Assembly (NCBI GenBank): GCA_043392685.1
Contig: JBHZGM010000006.1
Origin: Metapseudomonas sp043392685
Lineage (GTDB): Bacteria; Pseudomonadota; Gammaproteobacteria; Pseudomonadales; Pseudomonadaceae
Strand: one strand, 5' to 3'
Length of the DNA stretch: 64,000 nt
The position numbers and the translations under genes were made by a program. Below are positions 35,957 to 44,270 of the stretch, in pieces (positions within the stretch are counted from its first letter, which is position 1; every line of letters starts with the position of its first letter). The notes under the pieces are model-generated. The model saw only the letters and a list, made by a program, of their open reading frames with translations, was not told the DNA's origin and made no database searches.

Positions 35957-38017
35957 ATGGCATTCGAAGCTATGTTCCAGCCGATCCAGATCGGCAAACT
36001 CACCATCCGCAACCGTGTGCTGTCCACCGCTCACGCCGAGGTCTACGCCACCGACGGCGGCATGACCACCGAGCGTTATGTGAAGTACTACGAAGAGAAG
36101 GCCAAGGGCGGCATCGGCCTGGCGATCTGCGGCGGCTCCTCCGTGGTGGCCATCGACAGCCCGCAGGAATGGTGGTCGTCGGTGAACCTGTCCACCGACC
36201 GCATCATCCCGCACTTCCAGAACCTGGCCGACGCCATGCACAAGCACGGCGCCAAGATCATGATCCAGATTACCCACATGGGTCGTCGTTCGCGCTGGGA
36301 CGGCTTCAACTGGCCGACCCTGATGTCGCCGTCCGGCATCCGTGAACCCGTGCACCGCGCCACCTGCAAGACCATCGAGGTGGAAGAGATCTGGCGCGTG
36401 ATCGGCAACTACGCCCAGGCTGCGCGCCGGGCGAAGGAAGGCGGCCTGGACGGCGTCGAGCTGTCCGCCGTGCACCAACACATGATCGACCAGTTCTGGA
36501 GCCCGCGCGTCAACAAGCGTACCGACGAATGGGGCGGCACCTTCGAGGGCCGCATGAAGTTCGGCCTGGAAGTGCTGAAAGCCGTGCGCGCCGAAGTGGG
36601 CGACGACTTCTGCGTCGGCATGCGCATCTGCGGCGACGAATTCCACCCGGACGGCCTGTCCCACGAGGACATGAAGCAGATCGCCAAGTACTACAGCGAC
36701 ACCGGCATGATCGACTTCATCGGCGTGGTCGGCTCAGGTTGCGACACCCACAATACCCTGGCCAACGTGATCCCCAACATGAGCTTCCCGCCGGAGCCCT
36801 TCCTGCACCTGGCGGCCGGCATCAAGGAAGTGGTCAACGTACCGGTGCTGCACGCGCAGAACATCAAGGACCCGAACCAGGCCACCCGCATCCTCGAAGG
36901 CGGCTACGTGGACATGGTCGGCATGACCCGCGCGCACATCGCCGACCCGCACCTGATCGCCAAGATCAAGATGGGCCAGGTGGACCAGATCAAGCAGTGC
37001 GTCGGCGCCAACTACTGCATCGACCGCCAGTACCAGGGCCTGGACGTGCTCTGCATCCAGAACGCCGCCACCTCCCGTGAGTACATGGGCGTGCCGCACA
37101 TCATCGAGAAAACCACCGGGCCGAAGCGCAAGGTGGTGATCGTCGGCGGCGGCCCGGCGGGCATGGAAGCGGCGCGCGTGGCAGCCGAACGCGGCCACGA
37201 CGTGACCCTGTTCGAGAAGAAGGACCAGCTCGGCGGCCAGATCACCATCGCCTCCAAGGCGCCGCAGCGTGACCAGATCGCCGGCATCACCCGCTGGTAC
37301 CAGCTGGAAATCGCCCGCCTGGGCGTGGACCTGCGCCTGGGCACCGCGGCCAACCCGGAAGCCATCCTCGACCTCAAGCCGGACATCGTCGTCCTGGCCA
37401 ACGGCGGTCATCCGTACCTGGAGCAGAACGAGCACTGGGGCGCGGCCGAAGGCCTGGTGGTGAGCAGCTGGGACATTCTCGACGGCACTGTGGCACCGGG
37501 CAAGAACGTGCTGGTGTACGACACCATCTGCGAATTCGGCGGCATGTCGGCGGCGGACTTCCTGGCCGACAAGGGCGCCCAGGTCGAGATCGTCACCGAC
37601 GACATCAAGCCGGGCATCGCCATGGGTGGCACCACCTTCCCGACCTACTACCGCAGCCTGTACCCGAAGGAAGTGATCATGACCGGCGACCTGATGCTGG
37701 AAAAGGTCTACCGCGAGGGCGACAAGGTGGTGGCGGTGCTTGAGAACGAGTACACCGGCGCCCGCGAGGAGCGCGTGGTGGACCAGATCGTCATCGAGAA
37801 CGGCGTGCGCCCGGACGAGAGCCTGTACTACGCGCTCAAGGACGGTTCGCGCAACAAGGGCCAGATCGACGTCGAGGCGCTGTTCGCGATCAAGCCGCAG
37901 CCCTGCCTGTCCGAGCCGGGCGACGGCTACCTGCTGTTCCGCATCGGCGACTGCGTGGCCCAGCGCAACACACACGCAGCGATCTACGACGCCCTGCGTC
38001 TGTGCAAGGACTTCTAA
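35957..38017 (+). CDS. dgcA: dimethylglycine demethylase, flavoprotein subunit
   Basis: 686 residues. N-terminal FMN TIM barrel of the old-yellow-enzyme/trimethylamine-dehydrogenase type, central Fe-S region, then FAD/NAD(P)-like Rossmann domains (VVIVGGGPAGMEAARVAAER near 395). It oxidises dimethylglycine to sarcosine together with DgcB. The usual C-x2-C-x3-C-x11-C cluster motif reads C348-V-G-A351-N-Y-C354...C366, so the second Cys is Ala. Whether this is family-wide or a cluster change needs an alignment. Start ATG 35957 with GGAGATAGG upstream. Confidence 0.93.
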   Translation: MAFEAMFQPIQIGKLTIRNRVLSTAHAEVYATDGGMTTERYVKYYEEKAKGGIGLAICGGSSVVAIDSPQEWWSSVNLSTDRIIPHFQNLADAMHKHGAKIMIQITHMGRRSRWDGFNWPTLMSPSGIREPVHRATCKTIEVEEIWRVIGNYAQAARRAKEGGLDGVELSAVHQHMIDQFWSPRVNKRTDEWGGTFEGRMKFGLEVLKAVRAEVGDDFCVGMRICGDEFHPDGLSHEDMKQIAKYYSDTGMIDFIGVVGSGCDTHNTLANVIPNMSFPPEPFLHLAAGIKEVVNVPVLHAQNIKDPNQATRILEGGYVDMVGMTRAHIADPHLIAKIKMGQVDQIKQCVGANYCIDRQYQGLDVLCIQNAATSREYMGVPHIIEKTTGPKRKVVIVGGGPAGMEAARVAAERGHDVTLFEKKDQLGGQITIASKAPQRDQIAGITRWYQLEIARLGVDLRLGTAANPEAILDLKPDIVVLANGGHPYLEQNEHWGAAEGLVVSSWDILDGTVAPGKNVLVYDTICEFGGMSAADFLADKGAQVEIVTDDIKPGIAMGGTTFPTYYRSLYPKEVIMTGDLMLEKVYREGDKVVAVLENEYTGAREERVVDQIVIENGVRPDESLYYALKDGSRNKGQIDVEALFAIKPQPCLSEPGDGYLLFRIGDCVAQRNTHAAIYDALRLCKDF

Positions 38018-38035
38018 GCGCACACACGGACGGCC

Positions 38036-38138
38036 CCCTCTCCCGCTTGCGGGAGAGGGCGGGGGAGAGGGCAAGCAGGCGACTCCTGGGTTTCCTGCTT
38101 CCCCCTCTCCCTAACCCTCTCCCTCAGGGAGAGGGGAC
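38036..38138. repeat. CCCTCTCCC-type intergenic repeat
   Basis: Perfect 11-bp hairpin CCCTCTCCCGC/GCGGGAGAGGG (38036-38059) followed by further GGGAGAGG/CCCTCTCCC blocks. Lies between dgcA and dgcB inside the operon. Confidence 0.75.
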
Positions 38139-38180
38139 TGGTTCGGAGCACCCCATTCGGTCCCTGCAAGGAGACCAACA

Positions 38181-40139
38181 ATGCTGAACACCCTTCTCCC
38201 CATCCTGCTTTTCGCCGCCCTCGGCCTTGCCGTGCTGGGCGCCGCGAAGCGCTTTTTCATGTGGCGCCGGGGCCGACCCTCCAAGGTCGACTGGATCGGT
38301 GGCCTGATGAAGATGCCGCGCCGCTACCTGGTGGACCTGCACCATGTGGTCGAGCGCGACAAGTACATGTCCAAGACCCACGTGGCCACCGCCGGCGGCT
38401 TCGTGCTGTCGGCCGTGCTGGCGATCGCGGTGCATGGCTTCGGCCTGCACGGCAGGATCCTCGGCTTCGCCCTGCTTGCCGCCACCGTGCTGATGTTCGT
38501 TGGCGCCCTGTTCGTCGCCAAACGCCGTCTCGATCCGCCGTCCCGCCTCTCCAGGGGGCCGTGGATGCGCCTGCCCAAGAGCCTGCTGATGTTCTCGGCG
38601 AGCTTCTTCATTGCCACCCTGCCGGCGGCCGGCATCCTGCCGGAAGGCTTCGGCGGCTGGTTTCTCGCCGGCATCCTCGCCATTGGCGTGGCCTGGGGCG
38701 TGTCCGAACTGTTCCTCGGCATGACCTGGGGCGGCCCGATGAAGCACGCCTTCGCCGGCGCCCTGCACCTGGCCTGGCACCGTCGCGCCGAGCGTTTCGG
38801 CGGCGGCCGTTCCACCGGCCTCAAGGCGCTGGACCTGGAAGACCCCAACGCTCCGCTGGGCGTGGAAAAACCCACTGATTTCACCTGGAACCAGCTGCTC
38901 GGCTTCGACGCCTGCGTGCAGTGCGGCAAGTGCGAAGCCATGTGCCCGGCGTTCGCCGCCGGCCAGCCGCTGAACCCGAAGAAGCTGATCCAGGACATGG
39001 TCATTGGCCTGGCCGGTGGTGACGACGCGAAGTTCGCCGGCAGCCCCTACCCGGGCATCCCGCTGGGCGAGCACGCCGGCGGCCCGCACCAGCCGATCGT
39101 GGTCCAGGGCGGCAAGGGCCTGGTGGAAGCGGACACCCTGTGGTCCTGCACCACCTGCCGTGCCTGCGTCGAGGAATGCCCGATGATGATCGAGCACGTC
39201 GACGCCATCGTCGACATGCGCCGCCACCTCACCCTGGAAAAGGGCGCCACCCCGAACAAGGGTGCCGAGGTGCTGGAAAACCTGATCGCCACCGACAACC
39301 CCGGCGGTTTCGCCCCCGGCGGCCGCCTGAACTGGGCGGCGGACCTGAATCTGCCGCTGATGAGCGAGAAGAAGCAGGCCGAGGTACTGTTCTGGGTCGG
39401 CGACGGCGCCTTCGACATGCGTAACCAGCGCACCCTGCGCGCCTTCGTCAAGGTCCTGAAAGCCGCCAACGTCGACTTCGCCGTGCTCGGCCTGGAAGAA
39501 CGCGACAGCGGCGACGTGGCCCGGCGCCTGGGCGACGAAGCCACCTTCCAGACCCTGGCCAAGCGCAACATCGCCACCCTCAACCAGTACAAGTTCAAGC
39601 GCATCGTCAGCTGCGACCCGCACAGCTTCCACGTGCTGAAGAACGAGTACGGCGCCCTGGGCGGCCACTACGAAGTCCTGCACCACAGCACCTACATCAA
39701 CGAACTGGTGCAGCGCGGCAGACTCAACCTAGGCCAGCACAAGGGCGGCAACGTGACCTACCACGACCCGTGCTACCTGGGCCGCTACAACGGCGAGTAC
39801 GAGGCCCCGCGCGCCGTGCTCAAGGCCATCGGCATCGAAGTGAAGGAAATGCAGCGCTCGGGCTTCCGCTCCCGTTGCTGCGGCGGTGGCGGCGGCGCGC
39901 CGATCACCGACATCCCCGGCAAGCAGCGGATTCCCGACATGCGCATGGTGGACATCAAGGAAACCGGCGCCGAACTCGTGGCCGTGGGTTGCCCGCAGTG
40001 CACCGCGATGCTCGAAGGCGTGGTGGCCCCGCGCCCGGAGATCAAGGACATCGCCGAACTGGTGGCGGATGTGCTGATCGAGGTGCCGGTGGAAGTAAAA
40101 AAGCCGTCGGCGGCTAAAGCTGCCGTGGAGGTGGCGTGA
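38181..40139 (+). CDS. dgcB: dimethylglycine demethylase, membrane Fe-S subunit
   Basis: 652 residues. N-terminal region with about five hydrophobic helices (LNTLLPILLFAALGLAVLGA, then around 70, 105, 145 and 165), two ferredoxin-type sites (CVQCGKCEAMCP, CTTCRACVEECP) and C-terminal CCG domains (YHDPCYLGRYNG; RCCGGGGGAP; GCPQC). This heterodisulfide-reductase-like plan passes electrons from DgcA to the membrane or quinone pool. A CCCTCTCCC-type repeat separates it from dgcA, and a REPIN from etfA. Confidence 0.92.
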   Translation: MLNTLLPILLFAALGLAVLGAAKRFFMWRRGRPSKVDWIGGLMKMPRRYLVDLHHVVERDKYMSKTHVATAGGFVLSAVLAIAVHGFGLHGRILGFALLAATVLMFVGALFVAKRRLDPPSRLSRGPWMRLPKSLLMFSASFFIATLPAAGILPEGFGGWFLAGILAIGVAWGVSELFLGMTWGGPMKHAFAGALHLAWHRRAERFGGGRSTGLKALDLEDPNAPLGVEKPTDFTWNQLLGFDACVQCGKCEAMCPAFAAGQPLNPKKLIQDMVIGLAGGDDAKFAGSPYPGIPLGEHAGGPHQPIVVQGGKGLVEADTLWSCTTCRACVEECPMMIEHVDAIVDMRRHLTLEKGATPNKGAEVLENLIATDNPGGFAPGGRLNWAADLNLPLMSEKKQAEVLFWVGDGAFDMRNQRTLRAFVKVLKAANVDFAVLGLEERDSGDVARRLGDEATFQTLAKRNIATLNQYKFKRIVSCDPHSFHVLKNEYGALGGHYEVLHHSTYINELVQRGRLNLGQHKGGNVTYHDPCYLGRYNGEYEAPRAVLKAIGIEVKEMQRSGFRSRCCGGGGGAPITDIPGKQRIPDMRMVDIKETGAELVAVGCPQCTAMLEGVVAPRPEIKDIAELVADVLIEVPVEVKKPSAAKAAVEVA

Positions 40140-40164
40140 TGAACATCCCAGCCCCGGCAGCAGG

Positions 40165-40236
40165 TGTAGGAGCGAGCTTGCTCGCGAACCGGCACCGCGC
40201 CGACGTCATCCCCTTCGCGAGCAAGCTCGCTCCTAC
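40165..40236. repeat. REPIN (GTAGGAGC type) inside the dgc operon
   Basis: TGTAGGAGCGAGCTTGCTCG on the left and GCGAGCAAGCTCGCTCCTAC on the right, inverted. It sits between dgcB and etfA, 24 bp upstream of the etfA ATG. Confidence 0.87.
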
Positions 40237-40260
40237 GAAAAGCACGCTGGAGGCCCGCCC

Positions 40261-41493
40261 ATGAGCGACATCATCCGCCGCGACCCGCGCGCCGAGTGGA
40301 TCGCCCGCAACCGCCTGCACCCCCTGCATGCCGCCATGCAGCCCCAGGGACAGACGAGCTGGATGGGCCCCAATGGCCTGATCCGCAAGAACCCCCACGC
40401 CGCGGCAGCGGGCTTCATCGGCCCCAACGGCATCAAGCGCATCGACCGCAGCGGCGCCCAGCAGGGCACCGCCGGCAAGCGCAGCGCTGCCAGTGAGGTG
40501 GTGCAGCTGCCGCTGCATGTGATCGAACAACCGGCCTTCCACATCTGCGTGGTGCCGGACATGGTCGGCGGCCGTCTCTCCAGCCACGACAAGGACCTGC
40601 TGGGCCTGGCCAACAAGCTGGCCGGCAGCGAAGGCGCGGTGGTCGCCGTGGTCTTCGGCGAAGACAAGGAATCGGCCTTCGATACCGCCGGCGTGGACCG
40701 CATCCTGCGGATCACCGGAGACGAATTCGACGGCTACTCGCCGGAAGCCCGCGTGCTCGCCCTGAGCGCGGTGGAAAGCCAGCTGGCGCCGCGCCATTGG
40801 CTGCTGCCCGACAGCCGCACCGGTGGCGGCGAACTGGGCCGCCGCCTGGCCGCGAAGCTCGGCGAGCGCCCGGCCACCCGCGTTTGGCAGGTGGCCAATG
40901 AGCAAGCCACCGGCCGCGCAGGTGCCGGCCGCGAGGACCTGGTGCGCCAGGTGCCGCGCCTGATCCTGGCCGCAGCCGAATGCGCCGAGCCGGTCAGCGA
41001 AACCCGTCACGAAGCCCGCGCCCTGGAGCTGGCAGCCAGCATCGCCCACAGCCTGCCGCGCATCGAGGACCTTGGTCCGGTGGCCGTGGACCCGGCGCAG
41101 ATCCCCATGGCCGAAGCCGAGTTCATCCTCTCCGGCGGCAACGGCGTGAAGGACTGGAACCTCTTCCACCAGGCCGCTGCCGCGCTCGGCGCCACAGAAG
41201 GCGCTTCCCGCGTGGCGGTGGACGACGGCCACATGCCACGCAACCGCCAGGTGGGCGCCACCGGCACCTGGGTCACCGCGCGCGTCTACCTCGCGGTGGG
41301 CATCTCCGGCGCCATCCAGCACCTGCAGGGCATCGGTGCCTGCGACAAGGTGGTGGCGGTGAACATGGACCCGGGCTGCGACATGATCAAGCGCGCCGAT
41401 CTCTCGGTGATCGGCGACTCCGGCGCCATCCTCGCCGCGCTGATCCAGCTGGCCACCGAATACCGTCAGGGAGGGGCACGCAATGCTGCATGA
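40261..41493 (+). CDS. etfA: electron transfer flavoprotein alpha subunit, dgc-linked
   Basis: 410 residues, longer than ordinary EtfA (about 310) by an N-terminal ~75-residue extension (RNRLHPLHAAM, GPNGLIRKNP). The C-terminal FAD domain has the usual pattern (GGNGVKDW, GATEGASRVAVDDGHMP, GATGTWV, GISGAIQH, VNMDPGCDMIKRADLSVIGD). It carries electrons from DgcA/B. Start ATG with GGAGG 7 nt upstream. The operon pairing with the following beta subunit marks it as the specialised copy rather than the general fatty-acid ETF. Confidence 0.92.
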   Translation: MSDIIRRDPRAEWIARNRLHPLHAAMQPQGQTSWMGPNGLIRKNPHAAAAGFIGPNGIKRIDRSGAQQGTAGKRSAASEVVQLPLHVIEQPAFHICVVPDMVGGRLSSHDKDLLGLANKLAGSEGAVVAVVFGEDKESAFDTAGVDRILRITGDEFDGYSPEARVLALSAVESQLAPRHWLLPDSRTGGGELGRRLAAKLGERPATRVWQVANEQATGRAGAGREDLVRQVPRLILAAAECAEPVSETRHEARALELAASIAHSLPRIEDLGPVAVDPAQIPMAEAEFILSGGNGVKDWNLFHQAAAALGATEGASRVAVDDGHMPRNRQVGATGTWVTARVYLAVGISGAIQHLQGIGACDKVVAVNMDPGCDMIKRADLSVIGDSGAILAALIQLATEYRQGGARNAA

Positions 41494-41562
41494 GGCACTG
41501 TTCATAGACACGAGCTTGCTCGCGAAAAGATCCGGCCGTGGTGATCAAGGGCAGGTGGAACA

Positions 41563-42336
41563 ATGAGTGACATGAAGATCGTCAGCCTGGTCTCCATCGG
41601 CGCACACCCCACCTCAGGCCGCGCGCGCCGCGCCGACCAGGATGCCCGCGCCGTCGAACTCGGCCTGCGCCTGGCCGGCCCTCGCCTGCGCGTGGTGCAT
41701 GCCGGCAATCCCCACGAAGAAGCCCTGCGCGCCTACCTGGGCATGGGCCTGGATGAACTGATCGTCCTCGAGCAGGGCCCGCAGGACGACGCCCTGCCCC
41801 CGCTGGGCGACTTCCTCCGCGAAAGCGGCGCCCAGCTGGTACTCACCGGCAGCCAGGCGGAAACCGGCGAAGGCTCGGGCATGCTGCCCTACCTGCTGGC
41901 CGAACGCCTGGGCTGGCCGCTGGTGGTGGGCCTGGCCGAGGTGGAAAAGGTCGACAACGGCGTGGCCCAGGTCCTGCAGGCCCTGCCACGGGGCCAGCGC
42001 CGCCGGCTGAAGGTGCGCCTGCCCTTCGTCGCCTGTGTCGACAACGCCGCCCCCACCGCCCGCCAGAGCGCTTTCGGCCCGGCCCGTCGCGGCCGCATCG
42101 AAGCCGAAGACGTGGAGCTGGTGGAGGATGTATTGTTCGCCGAGGCCCAGTTGCAACCGGCTCGCCCACGGCCCAAGCGCCTCAAGGTGATCAAGGCCAA
42201 GACCGGCGCCGAGCGGATGAAGGCGGCGACCGCCAAGGCATCCGGCGGTGGCGGCCAGGTACTCAAGGACGTCTCGCCGCAGGCGGGCGCCGAAGCTATC
42301 TTCAAACTGTTGCTGGAAGAAGGTGTGCTGCGCTGA
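41563..42336 (+). CDS. etfB: electron transfer flavoprotein beta subunit, dgc-linked
   Basis: 257 residues; EtfB/FixA-type (MSDMKIVSLVSIGAHPTSGR; ELGLRLAGPRLRVVHAGNP; LTGSQAETGEGSGMLPYLLAE, the AMP-binding segment). It forms the heterodimer with the preceding alpha subunit; part of dgcA-dgcB-etfA-etfB. A REP-like half (GAGCTTGCTCGCGAA) lies in the 69-bp spacer upstream. Start at 41563 with GTGGA 5 nt upstream. Confidence 0.9.
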   Translation: MSDMKIVSLVSIGAHPTSGRARRADQDARAVELGLRLAGPRLRVVHAGNPHEEALRAYLGMGLDELIVLEQGPQDDALPPLGDFLRESGAQLVLTGSQAETGEGSGMLPYLLAERLGWPLVVGLAEVEKVDNGVAQVLQALPRGQRRRLKVRLPFVACVDNAAPTARQSAFGPARRGRIEAEDVELVEDVLFAEAQLQPARPRPKRLKVIKAKTGAERMKAATAKASGGGGQVLKDVSPQAGAEAIFKLLLEEGVLR

Positions 42337-42366
42337 CCGCGGCACCCGATGCGGAGGAAGAGCGCG

Positions 42367-42612
42367 ATGATGCATGCCGATCTGATCGATCAGGAAGACT
42401 TTCGTGAGCGCCTGGTGGCGCTGGGTATCAGCATCCCGCCGGGGGTCACCGCCGAGCAGGCCTGCGAACAGGCCGTGAGCGGCCTCAGCCCGGAACGCGC
42501 AGTGGCCCTGCGGCGTCTGGTGGAAGAACTGCTGGGCGGCAGCGCCACCCTGCTGCCGAACGTGCGCGAAGCCATTTCACGCACCCTGCTGCCGGCGCTG
42601 GTACCGCGCTGA
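42367..42612 (+). CDS. small hypothetical protein at the end of the dgc operon
   Basis: 81 residues starting MMHADLIDQEDFRERLVALG; mostly helical and acidic, no signal peptide or TM. It starts 30 bp after etfB with GGAGGA 10 nt upstream and is followed by a strong terminator, so it is the last gene of the operon. I do not recognise a named family; a small partner of the ETF or DgcAB is possible by position only. Confidence 0.75.
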   Translation: MMHADLIDQEDFRERLVALGISIPPGVTAEQACEQAVSGLSPERAVALRRLVEELLGGSATLLPNVREAISRTLLPALVPR

Positions 42613-42634
42613 CAGCTGAAACCCATGAATGAAG

Positions 42635-42658
42635 AAGGGCGCCATCGGCGCCTTTTTT
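42635..42658 (+). terminator. Rho-independent terminator of the dgc operon
   Basis: GGCGCC-ATC-GGCGCC stem extended by AA/TT pairs, then six T residues, 22 nt after the last stop codon. Confidence 0.85.
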
Positions 42659-42726
42659 CATTCTTGGGTGCGCCGTGCGCACCAGGGAAATACTTGGTGC
42701 GCGCGGCGCACTCTACCTGGCCTCTT

Positions 42727-42766
42727 TGTGGGAGCGAATTCATTCGCGATTGAAATCGCTCCCACA
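42727..42766. repeat. Short REP palindrome
   Basis: TGTGGGAGCGAATTCATTCG then CGATTGAAATCGCTCCCACA: two REP halves with no spacer. Between the convergent dgc operon and gbdR. Confidence 0.8.
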
Positions 42767-42777
42767 GGCGCGTGATT

Positions 42778-43881
42778 TCACACCACCCGCACGCTGGCGA
42801 AGGTGGACTCGCCCTGGGCGCGGGTCAGGGCGACGCCGGCGGTGGACGGTGCGTTGCGTACCAGTTCGTCCGGCACCGGCATCAGGGTCACCACATTGGC
42901 GTTCTGGCCGGCGCGCTCATCACGTGGCGGAATGCCGAAATACTCGCGGTAGCACTTGGAGAAATGCGGGGTGGACACGAAGCCGCACACCGACGCCACC
43001 TCGATGATGGACATGGCGGTCTGCTTCAGCAGCTGGCGTGCGCGGATCAGGCGCAGCTTCAGGTAGTAACGCGACGGCGAGCAGTTCAGGTACTTCTGGA
43101 ACAGGCGCTCCAGCTGACGGCGCGAAACGTCGACGTAGCAGGCCAGCTCGTCGAGGTCGATGGGCTCCTCCAGGTTGGCTTCCATCAGCGCGACGATTTC
43201 CTGCAGCTTCGGCTGGTTGGTGCCGAGCATGTGCTTGAGCGGCACGCGCTGGTGGTCCTGCTCGTTGCGGATGCGCTCGTAGATGAACATCTCGGAGATG
43301 GCGGCGGCCAGTTCGCGGCCGTGCTCGCGGGCGATCAGGTGCAGCATCATGTCCATCGGCGCGGTGCCGCCGGAGGAGGTGTTGCGGTTGCGGTCGATGG
43401 AGAACAGGCGGGTGCTGATGCCGGCGCGGGGGAAGGCTTCCTGCATGGCCGCCAGGCATTCCCAGTGCACGCTGCACTCGAAACCGTCGAGCAGGCCGGC
43501 CTTGGCCAGTGCCCAGCTGCCGGTGCACACGGCGCCCAGCTGACGGCCCTGGCGAGATTGCGACTGCAGCCACTGCACGTGTTCGCGGCTGACGGCGTGC
43601 TGGATGTCGACGCCGCCGCAGACGATCACGGCGTCCAGCGCCGGGGCGTTGTCCAGGCCGCTGTCGGGGGTGATCTGCAGGCCGTCGCTGGCGCTCACGG
43701 GGCGGCCATCCTGGCTGAGCGTGTACCAGCGATAGAGTTCGCGGCCGGAGAGGTGGTTGGCCATGCGCAGCGGCTCGACTGCGGATGCCAGGGAAATCAG
43801 GGTGAAGTTATCCAGCAGCAGGAAACCGATGGACTGGGGAACACGGTTCTGGGATTGGCTCCCTTGGTTGAACTGTGACAT
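42778..43881 (-). CDS. gbdR: GbdR, activator of choline/betaine/dimethylglycine catabolism
   Basis: 367 residues, the length of P. aeruginosa GbdR. N-terminal DJ-1/PfpI-like sensor domain (SIGFLLLDNFTLISLASAVE, VIVCGGVDIQ, GAVCTGSWALAKAGLL) and C-terminal AraC double HTH from about 215 (LACYVDVSRRQLERLFQKYL; SVCGFVSTPHFSKCYREYFG). It binds betaine and dimethylglycine and activates gbcAB, dgcAB, cbc and related genes in P. aeruginosa. Start ATG 43881. Its upstream region holds a + strand terminator (43912) and a 15-bp palindrome (44197). Related to CdhR at 27.6 kb. Confidence 0.94.
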   Translation of the reverse strand: MSQFNQGSQSQNRVPQSIGFLLLDNFTLISLASAVEPLRMANHLSGRELYRWYTLSQDGRPVSASDGLQITPDSGLDNAPALDAVIVCGGVDIQHAVSREHVQWLQSQSRQGRQLGAVCTGSWALAKAGLLDGFECSVHWECLAAMQEAFPRAGISTRLFSIDRNRNTSSGGTAPMDMMLHLIAREHGRELAAAISEMFIYERIRNEQDHQRVPLKHMLGTNQPKLQEIVALMEANLEEPIDLDELACYVDVSRRQLERLFQKYLNCSPSRYYLKLRLIRARQLLKQTAMSIIEVASVCGFVSTPHFSKCYREYFGIPPRDERAGQNANVVTLMPVPDELVRNAPSTAGVALTRAQGESTFASVRVV

Positions 43882-43911
43882 CAGCGAAACCCTCAGCTAG
43901 GCACGGAGCAG

Positions 43912-43933
43912 AGCCCCGTTTTGGGGCTTTTTT
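43912..43933 (+). terminator. Orphan intrinsic terminator, + strand
   Basis: AGCCCC-GTTTT-GGGGCT stem followed by TTTTT. It points rightward, against gbdR, and no + strand gene ends near it (the dgc operon already terminates at 42658). Confidence 0.6.
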
Positions 43934-44196
43934 GTTATGGCCTGGTACGACTAAACCAGGTGATACCAAATCTAGGCAAAGGTCATGCCTGAATTGATTG
44001 GACATTCAATTAAAAACAGGCGATTCCTCCAAAGCCCGTGCCATTCGGCCTAGGCGTCAGCGACAGAATCATTCTGTTTGCGACCGCGAGAGCCCGCGTC
44101 CGGCGGGCCCTGGGGACATAGGTAGCACTGGCGGCGTCAGCGGATGTCACCCCGTGCCATGGGACAACACCTTCAGTAACAGACGAAATGTTCATA

Positions 44197-44211
44197 ACCG
44201 GACCGTCCGGT
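44197..44211. promoter_or_regulatory. 15-bp palindrome upstream of gbdR
   Basis: ACCGGAC-C-GTCCGGT, perfect 7-bp arms around one base. It has the shape of a TetR-type operator; the binder is unknown. Confidence 0.45.
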
Positions 44212-44270
44212 CATACCCATTCCTGTCGCATCGCGCACCAGAATAGGGCATCGCTCGGCGAGGCTCGCGA

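Larger units (their letters stand above)
43882..44270. promoter_or_regulatory. gbdR upstream region
   Basis: 389 bp between sdaB (44271-45647) and gbdR, both leftward. It carries a + strand intrinsic terminator (43912-43933), an AT-rich stretch around 43990-44020 that may hold the gbdR promoter, and a perfect palindrome (44197-44211). No gene seen. Confidence 0.55.
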
